Source of the DNA: Nectonema munidae
Lineage: Eukaryota > Nematomorpha > Nectonematoida > Nectonematidae
DNA length: 64,000 nt
NCBI GenBank assembly: GCA_030549495.1
Contig: JAUIRK010000928.1
Coordinates: 447,001 to 511,000 of the forward strand
Reading direction: 5' to 3'
Numbering within the stretch: position 1 is the first letter of the stretch; each line of letters opens with the position of its first letter. Below, in pieces: positions 46,896 through 59,015 of this stretch. The notes under the pieces are model-generated. The model was not told the DNA's origin and searched no databases. It saw only the letters and a list, made by a program, of their open reading frames with translations. The position numbers and the translations under genes are program-made.

Positions 46896-49800
46896 TAAGA
46901 CTCTAATTCTTTCAAACCGACTATTTCAAAGTATACTCGTTTTGCAAGCAATTCTCTTACAGATAATATCTACATACCATTCAGTTTTTACCCTTACAAT
47001 GCTTATAAATATACAATTTTCAATTTCTGATCATATGCCGCTATTATTGTCTTTTCAAGTAGACTGTCTACAGAACAATAAGCTTTTGAAAAAATTTTTT
47101 GATACGAATAATTTTGTTCGACTCACTGCAAAATATAATTAGTATCAATATTTATGTCCCTTTTTTGATTATCCGAACATTTACTTTGAAAAAATTTATG
47201 GAAAACTTAGTGATATTTTGAATTTGAGCACAAAAACAGCTAAAATTTCTAGAAGATCTAGTTATTACGAAAATGCACAAAATTCATGTGTCAATGTTGA
47301 ATTATTGAATTTGATAAAAACAAGAAACTCTATATTTTTAAAATTGAAAAAAAATTATAGTAGTGAACTGAAATACAAGTATATTTCCTTGAGAAACAAA
47401 ATAAAGCATATATCAAAAAAATTAAAAAATGAATATTATTTCAACTTTTTTTCTAGATCGTTTAATACTAAACAAAATTGGCATAAATTGAACTCTATAT
47501 TAAACACTTCTGCTGAATCTAAAACTAGTCTAAAAAAAGAATGAAAGTTAATAGAAGAAAAAAGAGAACTTGCTGATCTTTTTAACCCATTTACGACGAA
47601 TGTTCCTATTTTGGAACATAATTAATTTCATCTTCGTCTGCTTTTTTCAATGACTTTGAATATAAATCGTCTGCATTTTTTAGATATCGTCTGCTTTGCT
47701 TAGTCTTAACCCGTTAACGACCAGAATAATCAGACGATATCTAATGTAAAGCAGAAGATTTGTATTAAAGAGCTTTGATAAACGCAGACGATTTTATTTT
47801 TGTAAAGTCAACTATAGTCGACATGGGCGTTAACGGGACTTTAAATTAATTAACGTTTAATTAAACTTAAATTAGTTAAGGGGTTAATGCTAAATTTAGT
47901 TATTTTCAACAAAATTCTGTTTATCATAGAAATAGAAATATATTGGTGTGCGATAAAAGTTTGAATTTTGCTTTTGAAAAACTTTCTTTGTAGGATATTT
48001 TATTTGCTGTCAATACCTTGGATGCGAACAGAAGTTGTGATATATACGGACTATCAATGTATCATATAAAACTGATTATATTGATGTACTTGCAAAATAT
48101 TTTCTAATTTGACATGTATTGAATTCAGTATATATCCTAAAATTTTCAAACTCTCCAATCTACAAGTAAGGAGATAAGTTCAATATTGATAATTATCGAC
48201 CGGTATCTATTATACCTACGTGTTCTAAAATCTTTGAAAAGTTGTTATATAATAAAATATACTTCGTTTTTCATTCAAACAATATATTTGATGAATATCG
48301 ATTCGGGTTTAGGAAACAGCATAACACACAATCATTGCTCTCACTATTTGTAAGTGATGTAATTGAGAATCTGTCATCAGGTTTAGGTGTTTTGATCGCT
48401 TATATTGACATGAAAAAAGCATTTGATTTGATTCCTCATAAGATTTTCCTTGATAAAATTAGAATTTATGGTTTTGATAGCAGGTCGCAAAATTTTATGA
48501 AATCATATTTAGAGCTAAGAGAACAACAAGTTTCAGTTGATGGAAGGAACATTATCTAAAAAAATGTTTGTTACTTCAGGAATACCACAAGGCTCAATAC
48601 TAGGGCCACTGCTTTTCTCAATATTTATTAATGACTTACACTTATGCAATAAAAGACTAAATTATTTTAGTTATGTTGATGACCTTACTATAAACATTCC
48701 TTTTTCTTTATCTGATGAATCTATTTCTGAAAAATATTTAATGATGAATTACAGGCTGTCTGATTGGTGTGATAAGAACGGAATGGTGATAAATGAAACA
48801 AAGACGAAGTCTATGTTTTTTGGTAACCCAAATCTTCCTAACTGTGAAACTGAAGGACCTCTTTTTAAATTAGTGAGTTGTCATAACTTACTTGGCATCA
48901 TAATAAATGACAAACTTAAATGGAGTGAACTTTCGTGAACAACAAGCTATCTAGAGTAAATGGCATTCTGAAAAGACTGAGGAACTGTCTTCCACTTAAT
49001 GTAAAAAAACTTATTTATAATTCTTTTTTTTTACCATATTTTAGCTATTGTTTGACTCTCTGGGGTCATACTAATCTTTCAATTTTGACAAAATCTCAAA
49101 AGAAGGCTTTGAGGCATATGTATAGTGTAAATTCTATATCTCATACAAGTAATCTGTTTCATCACTTGGAATTACCTAAAGTAGAATATCTTTATAAGTA
49201 CAGCTTGTGTGTTTTCATTTTCAAACTTTTTAATAACAAGTCACCAAGAATATTTGATAAAGTTATAAATTTTGCTTTCAGTAATACAAATTATAATTTA
49301 CGTAACAAATATATTGCTCTCATTCCGTATTATCAAAAAGTTGAGTTGTATCGAACATTGAACTTTAAACTCTCTGATTTTTGGAACAAAAATCAATATT
49401 TACTTAACTATGTAAATATGAATATTAGTAAATTTAAAAAAGAAATAAATATTTGTATTTAAATAATTATTTATCAGAATGTTGTATAAATCATTGTTAT
49501 TCGTGCCAACAGACATAAAATTACTGTATTTCATACAAGCCGCTACATGGCCTTTTGAAGTCTTGCAGTATTTTCATTTCTATTATTTACAATTGTTAAT
49601 ATCATAATAAAAAAAATTCTGATTGTAAATTTTATTAAATCCGTTTTTTTTATTATTTTTTTTTTTGGAAATATTACATGTGAAAAAAATGCCTTATAGT
49701 AGTCATCAAACATGTTCAAATTTGACAAGCTAAGTGAGAACTAGCTTTATATTTCATTCTAAATTTTTAATACGATTTTTTCACTACCCTGAGTTTATGA

Positions 49801-50207
49801 TAAAGAAAACAGTGATGTTTTAAATCTCTGTGTAGACAAAAAATAGCATTAAATGTTTAGAATGAAATATAAATGAAACAAAAATGATTTATGAGTATTT
49901 ACCTTTTAAACTTTTTTTTTCAAGAATGCTTTTTCTAGAGTTTTTTTTATTTTTTTGAAACTTTAAGACAAAACTGTGCAACCTGAAAGACTTTAATTGT
50001 TTATTATCACCGTTTTCCCAATTGGCAATTCCAAATCCTAAAAAGATATAATTGCTATTTAGTTAAAACTCATTTGGCAATTTCAATTCCTTATAGCACA
50101 ATAGTATATTTAATTAAAAATGTTTTGCAATATCATCTTTCTAATTTTTGTCTCCCCTTAGTCCAACCTTATAAAGGTTTCAGGAAGATATATAATAAAT
50201 AAAATAA
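46896..50207 (+). pseudogene. CR1/Daphne-like LINE, 5'-truncated, best preserved in the window
   Basis: Plus strand. It starts inside the endonuclease: PTISKYTRFASNSLTDNIYI (46917-46976), then SDHMPLLLSF after a frame change. 47218-47544 is the linker (LLNLIKTRNSIFLKLKKNYS). The RT follows: DNYRPVSIIPTCSKIFEKLL (48186-48246), FGFRKQHNTQSLLSLFVSDV, IAYIDMKKAFDLIPHKIFLD, GIPQGSILGPLLFSIFINDL and catalytic YVDD (48672-48683), WCDKNGMVINETKTKSMFFG and LLGIIINDKLKWSELS. The 3' third is open from 48935 to 49462 and ends FKKEINICI. Only three or four frame breaks lie in the RT and after. A TTAA-flanked MITE (47586-47883) interrupts it. The 3' end is placed near gatatataataaataaaata at about 50207, which is tentative. 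Confidence 0.8.
47582..47887. mobile_element. piggyBac-type MITE inserted in the LINE at TTAA
   Basis: TTAA at 47582-47585 and 47884-47887 bound 298 bp. Ends: CCCATTTACGACGAATG at the left, CCCCTTAACTAATT read inward at the right (only the first bases match). Inside, tagatatcgtctg and cagacgatatcta form an inverted pair around a ttaacccgttaacgacc core. LINE coding blocks resume on each side (...RELADLFN | FSYFQQNSVY...). Confidence 0.65.
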
Positions 50208-50306
50208 GGTATATTATGCATATTTTAATTTATTTGTTTTATTGAACTATTCCAACTTCTAAGTTAAGCATTTATTTTTCTCATTTATTAGAAAGATTTT
50301 TTTATA

Positions 50307-50330
50307 CAGTGAAACCTCGCTACGATGAAG
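50307..50330 (+). mobile_element. Solitary pogo-like terminus
   Basis: tatacagtgaaacctcgctac starts at a TA and matches the CAGT(G/C)(A)AACCTCG terminus of the elements at 30028. No inverted partner found. Confidence 0.4.
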
Positions 50331-51640
50331 ACAGTATAGAGAAGCAATATAAAAAGGTTTCATTAGATTACAAGAATAAATTGAGATTTTGAAAAAGACT
50401 TTTCTGCTTAAATATGTTCAGTAAATATAAGTGTACACTAATGAAGGTTTGTTTGATCGTATACACATGAACATGGAAAAATTAAAATAAAGGTCAAACT
50501 ATCTGGACCTGATGAAAGGAAATTTTTTCAATAAAATTATATACTCTAACTGCGATTAAACAAATAATAACATAACATATTTATTTATGCAAAATATGGG
50601 TCAATGCTTCTAAAATTTGCATCTTAAAATAAAATCGTCTAGACTACCAAAATATATCAATCATGTTCTTGAAATCATTGACTGTGAAAGAATTAACTAC
50701 TTCTTCTTCCGGCAAAGAATTTCAATCATCAAAGGCTCTTTGTGTTAAATAAGTTTGACGATTAATTGTTTTGAAAACATCCAAATTTAAAATTATAATA
50801 ATGCTAACCGTAAATTCTTTCAGAGAACTCAGGTAAAACATTTTCTTTTATGAACATATTTTTCTTTATAATGTTGAAGATGGTGATCATTCCATTTCTT
50901 TTTATGTTAATTTAATAATCTCATTCTCTATGAGTATGAAATTTATATTAAGCGTGATACAATTGGTAGTCTAGACAGAAAAAAAGATAATTGCTTAGTG
51001 GAAAAAAGATATGAACAGGTTAATATCATTAGTGAAAGTACAAAAGTCAGCTCTACGAGAAATTATTTAATTAGAAAAATTTCTTGTTCTTCAAAATGAA
51101 AAAAAACTTGCAATAAATATGAGACCAACTCTACCTCATATAGATAGCCAAATGCGTTCAGAGTTTGTTTAACGAAATGAATCTATGAACTATGTCATAA
51201 AGGTTGTGGAAATTATTATTTGAGCCACACAGGAAAGATCTAGTGCATATTTAAATAAAATGATGTATGTTAGAAAATATTCTATCATATTTTCTAAAAT
51301 TTGAAAAAGAAAACTTAAAAGTTATAAATCTTAAAGTGGAGCAAAATAACGCAAAAAATTGAAAATTTGTGCAAATTGTATTTTTAGTAGAACAATAGTT
51401 ATTAATAATGAAAGAACAAGATAAATTCTTATTTCGTATAACGCTCGTAAATAATCAAAATGGTTTTTACCTGTGAGTATGCGTATCTTAGTGATTTTTT
51501 AGCTCTAAATTCATATTTAATATTCATTTTTTGCTACGGGGCCAGAAAATTCAATATTAGATGGAAATTGCATTATCATCCATTATATTATAGATATAAA
51601 CACTAACAATTATTTTTATATCCATTTAACTTTTTATATA
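50330..51640. other. AT-rich intergenic stretch
   Basis: Nothing recognised. Confidence 0.3.
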
Positions 51641-51884
51641 CTTTTAAAATTAGTACGCAATAACAACAACATAGCACAAACAATTATGGCACAAACAATT
51701 ATGATGCACAAAAATATAGGAGGCGGGCGTTGTGATCCCGCGTATCTTGCAAGGTGCTTGCTTGGATGATGTTTCAGGAGCTGCATTGTGATGTGCTGTT
51801 TGGAACTGTTCTGTTGTGTCTGCGTGCAGGCCTTGGGCTAAAATGCGACAAAAATAAGGCTTTTCGATGCATCTTCGGATAGGG

Positions 51885-52067
51885 AGGGTGGGCAGTGAGC
51901 GAACGAAAGAGAGAAAAGAGTGCAGATCGGCGCGTGACTGTCCTTTATATACCCGTCGAAGCGACAGAAGCTCCTCCATGGATCCCATTGGACGGAAAGT
52001 TAGCACTGCTGGTGCTAAGGAGGGGGGCATAGCCCTTCTTTGCTGTCCAGTTACTTGAGCCAATGAG
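51885..52067 (-). repeat. 3' terminal repeat of the retroelement
   Basis: About 180 bp in direct orientation with 55779-55952 (shared gcagtgagcgaacgaaagag, gtgactgtcctttatatac, ggatcccattggacgg). On the minus strand it carries a TATATAAAGGACAGTCAC core promoter. Confidence 0.9.
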
Positions 52068-54365
52068 AGAGCCCCAAGGGTGGCGCCTTTGGGACAGTCG
52101 ATAGGGCCTATCTCCATGGCATTGATTAGACTTTGTGCAGATCTGCTGGTTTGAATCTGGCGAGTCTCTTCTTGGTGGTCTCTTCGAAGTGCCTCCAAAT
52201 ACTTTGGAAGAAATCTTTCCAGGTCCTGCATTCCAAAAAGAGAGTGGCGTCCCAGATTGTGACTTGATGAGAGTGCGGCTTTGACCAGTGGCGTGACGGA
52301 CCGTCCGCTAAGTTGTCCTCCGAGCTGACGTGGATAATGGATGCGCGAAGATCGCTTGTCCATTTGCTGGAAGCTTCGAGCCAAAGGAGGAGGATTGCTT
52401 GGGTCTCAGCGCTGCTTCCCATCTTTCTGACAGCCCCAATGGCTGTCATGGAGTCCGAAAGGATCTTTCGTCTTGGTCAGAGGAAGTGGGCGATCGTGAT
52501 TGCGAGGAGCTCGAGATCGGAGATATGCCAATTGTTGTGTGCGACTGGTATCGTCCAGGAGCCCTGGTCCGAGTGAAAACCCAGTGCCGAGAGTGAGGCG
52601 TCAAACGTAGACCAAGGAAAGCGGCGAGGAAACCTCCACCAAAGGCCAAGGAAGCAGGATTGTGCTCATTACATACGGGAGCGCAAGCTGGACCAGCTTT
52701 GGGCAGTTGCCAAGTTCTTCCCAATTGTAGAGCGCTGAAATGATCCTAAATTTGCCAGGGAGCGTGGCTGCATAGTAATTCAGGATTCCCATGATCTTCT
52801 GCTTCCATTTGGTGGGAACTTCTGGAGCGCGTTGTGCCAACAAAAAGGCGCACAAAGCTCGCAGAAGGGCCTCTTTCTTTGCCACCGGGACACCTATCGT
52901 CCGGGTGCGAAGGTTGAGGTGAGCCCCGAGAAACTCGAGGAATTGGACCGGTACGGTGATGGATTTGGCGTGGTTGATCACTATCCCACATTCGTCCTCC
53001 AGGAAACTAGAGAGACGCGCCCATATGCGGGCCGTCAGTTCCGAAGACGATCCCAGGACCAGGAAGTCGTCCAGATAGAGGATGAATCTGGTCTGTGATC
53101 GCTACTCCAGGGGGAGGCGCTCCTTAAAGGTTCCCAGTAGTCTGGCCATGGTGGCTTGCAGAATGGCCGGGCTAAAGCAAGCCCCCATGGGGAGGCGGGT
53201 GAATTGCCAAATTTTTCCGCCCAGTTTGATGCAGAAGCAGTTACGCCATGGGCACTGGATACGTATGCCATAGAAGGCATCCTTCAGGTCGAGCCTTATT
53301 GCCTAGCGGAGATGGGGCGCAATGTTCTTCAGCCGGTACAGAGCAGTAAGGGAGATTGGCGGTGTGGCGAACAAGTCCCTTGTTAAACCAAAGTCCCCCA
53401 CCAGTCTGGTCTTGCCGTTGGCTTTATGGACCAGGAAACTGGGTGAAATGATCCTGGGTTTTTTGGCGAGTTCGAAGACTCCCGTCCTGATGAACTTGGG
53501 GAGGACTTCCCAAGAAAGGAAACCTCTCTGCTCGCTCGGGGGCCCCGAGAAGCGAGAAAAGGAGTGGAAAGAGAGACCTGAAATCAGTCTGGGCCGATAC
53601 CCCCTTGTCAAGATACTTAACGTCGGTATGTGTCGTAGGTCATGCGACGGCTTGAAGGACGGAACTGACACGGAAAACGACACGTTATCCGGCAGGGCCT
53701 TGAACCGGGCAGAGGCGGAGTACGAGCGGAGAAGTTTGGCGCAGGATGCCACATTGATAATCGATTGGATCTGGTCCTCCGCAGGGTCCGGGCAAGGGTT
53801 GTCCTCTGGGTCGAAGGACATAATCTGGGAGAAGATCTTCTTCCAAAGTTTCTTTGGGAACAGATCTTTGTGTTCTTCATAGAAGTACAACAACGCCCCA
53901 GGGTTCGCTGGGATGAAGTAACGCTGGTCACCCACTGTGACCGTAAGGGACCCGTACATCTGGAAGTACAGCGAAGGCTCTTCGCTGGGGGGCGAGAGGA
54001 GAACATCAAGAAAGGGAGGCAGTGAGACCACTGGCTCCTCTGGGCGGACCCAGATAGGTTGACCCTCGGAGATTTCGATGTGGGTCAGGATCAGCCGCGC
54101 CGGATGGGTCGCCATGACTGGAACAGAGGGTGCCACCACCGGCGGGGAGCGGACCAATATGGGTTGGCCCTCAGATACCTTGATGAAAGACTGAACCAGT
54201 CTTCCAGGGGTAGGCACCAAGGAGCCTGCCATGAAGCCTAAATCTCCCAGGAATCCGCCCTCGGGGACCCTGAAAGGAGGAGGATCCGTAGTGATGACCG
54301 GACCGGTCGGGCTCCTCTGGGGAGACGTCTGCCGAGGAGGCGGGGAATATGATAGTGTAGGGGGA

Positions 54366-54389
54366 ACCCCCCCCCCCCCCCCCCCCCCT
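54366..54389. repeat. Poly-C tract inside the retroelement
   Basis: About 23 C (poly-G on the coding minus strand), inside the boundary between the gag-like and RT regions. The unusual length suggests slippage after insertion. Confidence 0.9.
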
Positions 54390-55778
54390 TCAGGTGAATG
54401 AATGAACTGCGCTTCTTCTGGGAGTGGGGAAAGTGTGCGCAGAGGGACGGAGGGAACCTCCATGCTCAGGGTGACTGGACCCGGGCTGACCTTGGCATGA
54501 GGGAAGAGCGTGGGAGTGAGGGGAACCCCCAGCTGGAGGAAGAGGAGTGGCTGTCCTCAGGACGCCAGTCATGGTCCAACGGGAGCGGGAGAGGCGGAGG
54601 AGAGCGGTAGCGTCTACGTGGTTGGCCGGGAACCGGCGTCGTAGAGCTGGGGTGATTGTACCCCACGGGTTGCACTGCCGGGGGCTGGAGAAAGGGTTCC
54701 GTGTGTCCCCTGGTATGGCACTCTGAATCAGAGGTGGCGGGAATACGAGGCGACCAGGCACACGCCCCCGTGGTGAGAGGTCGCACTCGGATGACCGTAC
54801 CCCACTGGGAAGTCCGCCTGCCCGGATTGCCAGTCCGGCGGGATCTGGGTCATCGGAGGTGAGAGCGGTTCGCCCGAAGAGGAGGAGGATAAAGGGGATG
54901 AAGGACCGCATCGGTAGGTTATCCAGTCCCTCACCCCTCGAGAAACGGCGGATCGTCTATTTCTTACGCGCCACACCACCGGGTGCGCGAAACCTTCCCC
55001 GACGGCGAGGTGCGGGGGAGCGACGCGTCCGTTGAGCGGGAGCGGCGGGGGTGGAACCGACAACCCCGTAATACCCGCTATAGAGAGGAGAGACGGGGTG
55101 TGGTTGTGGACGTTAGTCCAGGTTGATTGCGCCGCCACGCAATGTGTCCTAAGCATACTGTTTAGGACAGATACTTCCTCCAGAGGGAGGGAAGGAATGA
55201 AGGGGCGGAGCGCCTCCAAGTAGTAGAGCATAACCTCGTCCTTGAAGTTAAGCTCCTTACTCTTGGAGAGCTCGGTTATGACTCGTACTCGGCGATCCGC
55301 GAGCAGAGCGGGAGGGGTAGCATACACGGACGGATCAACATGATCTGCCGTGGCGTATCTCTGGGGAAGGGAGCCTGTTAAAGAAGCTATTTGAGGAGAG
55401 AAACTTGTGCCGGGCAAGCCTGGAGGCGGAGAAGACAGGCCCGACACGGTAGAAGGAGTTGCTGACTGGAGATGAGCTGTCCAGAACGGTGTAGCGGTGG
55501 GTGCCAGAGATGACATTGGCAATCCCCAAGGGAGAGGGGTATGAGCTGATGACGATTGCGTCTCGGGGACCCTGAGCGCTTGAACCTGTGTTTCCAAACC
55601 GCGTCTCCATACGCCTTAATTGCGAGGTGATGGAGCACAGAGTGGCGTTGAAGTCAGGCAAGTTCACAAAGAGCGTGCTTGAGGAGGAAGATGCTGTTGT
55701 ACTAGAGGACGTCGTAGTCCGGGCCATTGTTAACGAATTGTAAGGAGAAAGTGCGTGGATTAAATGTGTGAGTAAAGC

Positions 55779-55952
55779 AGTGAGCGAACGAAAGAGAGAA
55801 AAGAGTGCAGATCTGCACGTGACTGTCCTTTATATACACGTCGAAGCGACGGAAGCTCCTCTATGGATCCCATTGGACGGAGAGTTAGCACTGCTGGTGC
55901 TAACGAGGGTGGCGTAGCCCTTCTTTGCTGTCCGGTTGCTTGAGCCAATGAG
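55779..55952 (-). repeat. 5' terminal repeat of the retroelement, with promoter
   Basis: The same sequence as 51885-52067. The TATATAAAGGACAGTCAC core lies about 105-120 nt upstream of the gag-like start at 55727, so it would drive minus-strand transcription. Confidence 0.85.
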
Positions 55953-55959
55953 AGATGTC

Positions 55960-56040
55960 GCTTCGACGGGTATATAAAGGACAGTCACGCCCAGATCTGC
56001 ACTCTTTTCTTTCTTTCGTTCGCTCACTGCTTTATTCACA
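55960..56040 (+). repeat. Inverted part-copy of the terminal repeat
   Basis: gtcgcttcgacgggtatata to gttcgctcactgctttattc is the reverse complement of the outer part of the neighbouring repeat, head to head and about 8 bp apart. It may be the remainder of an inverted terminal repeat, as in the DIRS group, or of a second copy. Confidence 0.85.
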
Positions 56041-56149
56041 CACTTAATGTTTATTATCTTTTAAAATAGATTATTATCTTTATAATCTTTTATTTTATAA
56101 TAAAATTTTTATAATAAATTATTATAATTTAAATATATAAACATAACTC

Positions 56150-56535
56150 CACCCGTATATTACGATGATTCTTCTCCAACCTGTATTCTACGATGATTCA
56201 TCTCCAAACTATATACTACAATGATTCATCTCCAACCTGTATACTACGATGATTCATCTCCAACCTGTATACTACGATGATTCATCTCCAACCTGTATAC
56301 TACAATGATTCATCTTCAACCTGTATACTACGATGGTTTCTATGACATGTACAAATAACTAGGGAGACAATGTTCAACTTTCTGTTCATATTCTGCTAGA
56401 TGTAAGATTTGATATACCTCATTCGGGGAGACGATGCTACATAAGTTATTACCTATATACATTATACCTGTATACTACGATGGTTCATCTCCAACCTGTA
56501 TACCGCGATAATTTATCTCCAACCTATATAATATA
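56150..56535. repeat. 28 bp minisatellite, about nine units
   Basis: The unit reads ctgtatactacgatgattca then tctccaac. Six to seven contiguous units run from 56150 to 56335. After an interruption (56336-56465) two to three more diverged units follow to about 56530. It starts about 110 bp past the retroelement. Confidence 0.9.
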
Positions 56536-56661
56536 TTTTGTCAAATAATCAAAATAAAATTCTGTAATCAAAGAATCGAAAAATATTCTTTAAAAAATCA
56601 AAAAATATCAAACTTTCTGTTCATATTTTGCTACCTCATACGATGTTACAAAAGTTATTAG

Positions 56662-59015
56662 CAGGGCAAGTAAAAGTCAATAAAGTCAATTTTTTCGTAA
56701 GCTTTAGTTATTGTTCATAAACAATTTTTTCTTTTATTTCGAACTTTAATGATCTTTTGTTGAGTAATTTATAGGTCCACAAAAGTCAACTTTTTATTAT
56801 AATGTCAATAAAGTAAATTTTTATTTTTTTCACAACTTGAATTATTTTTACTTATAATAAAAACGTATATAACTTTTTATTTATTAAAAAAGAGAAACTG
56901 AGTAATACTTTCAATCAATTGAGAGTTATTTTTATCAACGCTTTTCTTATTTCTGCTTTTAAATTGTTTATGAATGAGACATATTTTTACAGTAGACACA
57001 TATTTGCACAGGTACTCCTCATACCTTAATACTCTTGTTTTAATGAAAGATGGTGTGTTCTTTTATTATATAGAGTGGATTCGCATCTTACTGGCATTAA
57101 ATTTAAATGATAACTGTAAAGAGCAGTGCTTATTTCCTGTTTTCAACTTGTTATATTTACTATAGCTTGCATACTGTAATATAATCATCATGACTAGATG
57201 TTCATTACATGTAGGCCTATATTTTATGTGCTTGTAATTTGCGCATACCTTTGAGGATGATCGATAAACATATGCTTGTTAAACAACACTAATTTTTGAA
57301 TATAAGTGCGCTTCTTCATCTTTCATTTTTTCAACAATTACTTCCTTAAATCTTTCATAAGAAACTTTATTTTTGTTGTCCAATTTTCTTCAACTGTTGT
57401 TATTTTTGAAAAATAAAATCAAACATGCCAAAAACTGCTAAAAACAACTTTCAAAAAATATCTTCTTTCGTTTTCAAATATCCGAAGGAATTGACTTATT
57501 CTACAGATAAAAGTACTTTGTATTGTATATTATGCATGACTGAAGTGAAATACGAAAAAACTTTTTTTGTGGACAAGCACAGATCAACGCAAAAGCATAA
57601 AAGAATTCTTGATAATGCTTCTGGAAGTAAAAGTCTTGAATCCTTTGTAAAGATCACTGATAAAAACTTTACTAATATTTTGATAACGGCATTTTTAGAA
57701 GCAAACATTCCTCTTTATAAATTGAACCATCCAAGTATTAAGTCTTAATTTCAAAGTATTTGCAAAGTTTTACCATCTGAAAGAACTTATAGAAACGCAA
57801 TAGACGACTTGGCGACAAATAAATTACGAGAAATCAAAGATTTAATTAAAAACCAACAAATTTTTTAATGATTGATGAAACAGAACTATCAGGTAAAATC
57901 TTTGTAAATGTTCTGCTTGGAAAACTTAATCATTCAACTGTCACACATCTTATCAAAATTGGAGTTCATGAGTCTCACTTAAACTCAGAAAAACTAACTA
58001 TATTGGTAGATGATGTGATTAAAGAGTTTGATATTGAACGCAACGACTTTTGTTTGCTTTTAACAGATGCTGCTACATATAATGTAGCTGCTGGAAAAAC
58101 CTTGAAGATTTTATTTCCCAATCTCTTTCACGTGACATGCTTCTCTCATCTTCTCCATAACTGTGCTCTAAAAGTGAAAGCTTTTTACAAAAATGTTGAT
58201 GATTTAATTTCTTCGGTTAAAGCTTTAACAATCAAAAACAAAAGGAGGCGTTCTCTTTTTAAAGATATTGGACATCCACCCACTCCTATTGCAACAAGGT
58301 GGGCAAGCTGGCTAAAAAGTGCTCTTTATTACTGTGAGTATCTTCCAAACATTCGACGAATTATTCAAAACATCGATAGTGAAGACAGCATTTTGTTTAA
58401 AAGGGAGGGCTAAAGAAAGTTTAAATAATCATGATGTGGCTAAAAATTTACTCTCAATAAAGCAAAACTCAATGATTTGATTGATTTTGTAGAAAAATCT
58501 CAAAACTCTAGATTTTCGATAAAAGATGCTTACAATTCTTTTAACAAAATTAATTTTTGTGAAGATGAATGCAAAATTAAGGAATATTTTGAAAGACGTT
58601 TCAATCAAAATCAAATAAAAGAAATAATAGAAATGAAAAATTGTGAAATTTCACCAAGCACATATTTGAAGCTACATGACTGTCAAGCACCTACTTCAGA
58701 AGTTGAACGTTCGTTTTCTAAATTAAAAAAACTACTGGAAAAAGACCGAAATTTTAAAGACGAAAATATTTTCAAGTATATGATATTTTATTATAATTAA
58801 TTCAAAAAATAATAATGACTATGAATCAGTGAAATTTCAATAAATTTTTTACAGCTTTACAATCATTTTTGTAAACGTATGTTACTTTCAAAAATTTTTC
58901 AAGGTCAACTTTTTTGAGTAAAAAAAAGTCAACTTTTTAAAAAATAAGGTCAATTTTTCTGAAGTCGAAAAATCACTGAAGTAAATTCCATGGAAAATCT
59001 GTGAAGTAAGTTTTC
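56662..59015 (+). mobile_element. Decayed hAT element
   Basis: The left end cagggcaagtaaaagtcaat and the right-end text, read inward GCGTGAAAACTTACTTCACA, are similar and share gtcaa/aagtcaa subterminal repeats (56690-56830, 58900-58960). The right end merges with the inverted repeat of the neighbouring Mutator-like element, so its exact limit and target duplication are unclear. Confidence 0.5.
57425..58800 (+). pseudogene. hAT transposase relic with zinc-finger N-terminus
   Basis: Plus strand, in about four frame pieces. It starts MPKTAKNNFQKISSFVFKYP with a BED-like finger CILC...HRSTQKH (residues about 36-59), as in CGGBP1/ZBED-type hAT proteins. The DDE/RNase H-like region includes VHESHLNSEKLTILVDDVIK, FCLLLTDAATYNVAAGKTLK and LFHVTCFSHLLHNCALKVKA (57900-58190, the 'C..H.L.N' block). 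IATRWASWLKSALYYCEYLP is the 'TRW.SW' block. The hATC dimerisation end is LHDCQAPTSEVERSFSKLKK...ENIFKYMIFYYN (58670-58797). Breaks: a stop after HPSIKS (57748), a stop after NQQIF (57866) and one after FKREG (58413), followed by a short disrupted stretch to 58477. Few breaks, so it is young relative to the other hAT relic. Confidence 0.85.

Larger units (their letters stand above)
51640..56040 (-). mobile_element. Broken GC-rich retroelement (DIRS- or LTR-like: gag-like, RT, RNase H, terminal repeats)
   Basis: A 4.4 kb minus-strand element standing out by GC content (above 50% by eye, against about 30% around it). Parts in order: promoter-bearing terminal repeat at 55952-55779, a gag-like region at about 55727-54730 (Ser/Pro-rich, no recognised motif), a reverse transcriptase at about 53560-52760 with VHKANGKTRLVGDFG and a YLDD catalytic box, RNase H to about 52250 with SSEDNLADGPSRHW, then the second repeat (52067-51885) and a tail. 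No integrase or tyrosine recombinase is recognisable. 'NLADGPSR' is the ending usual in DIRS-group RNase H, so DIRS-like is my first guess and LTR/Pao second. The two direct repeats differ at roughly 7% of positions by eye, implying a moderately old insertion. It is broken at several places. Confidence 0.7.

Noticed and set aside
51867-55223. Numerous plus-strand open frames in the GC-rich island
   Set aside because: High GC lowers stop frequency. They lie opposite the minus-strand retroelement parts and show no domain sense.
56150-56535. CRISPR-like repeat array
   Set aside because: Units are directly tandem without spacers and the DNA is eukaryotic. It is a minisatellite.
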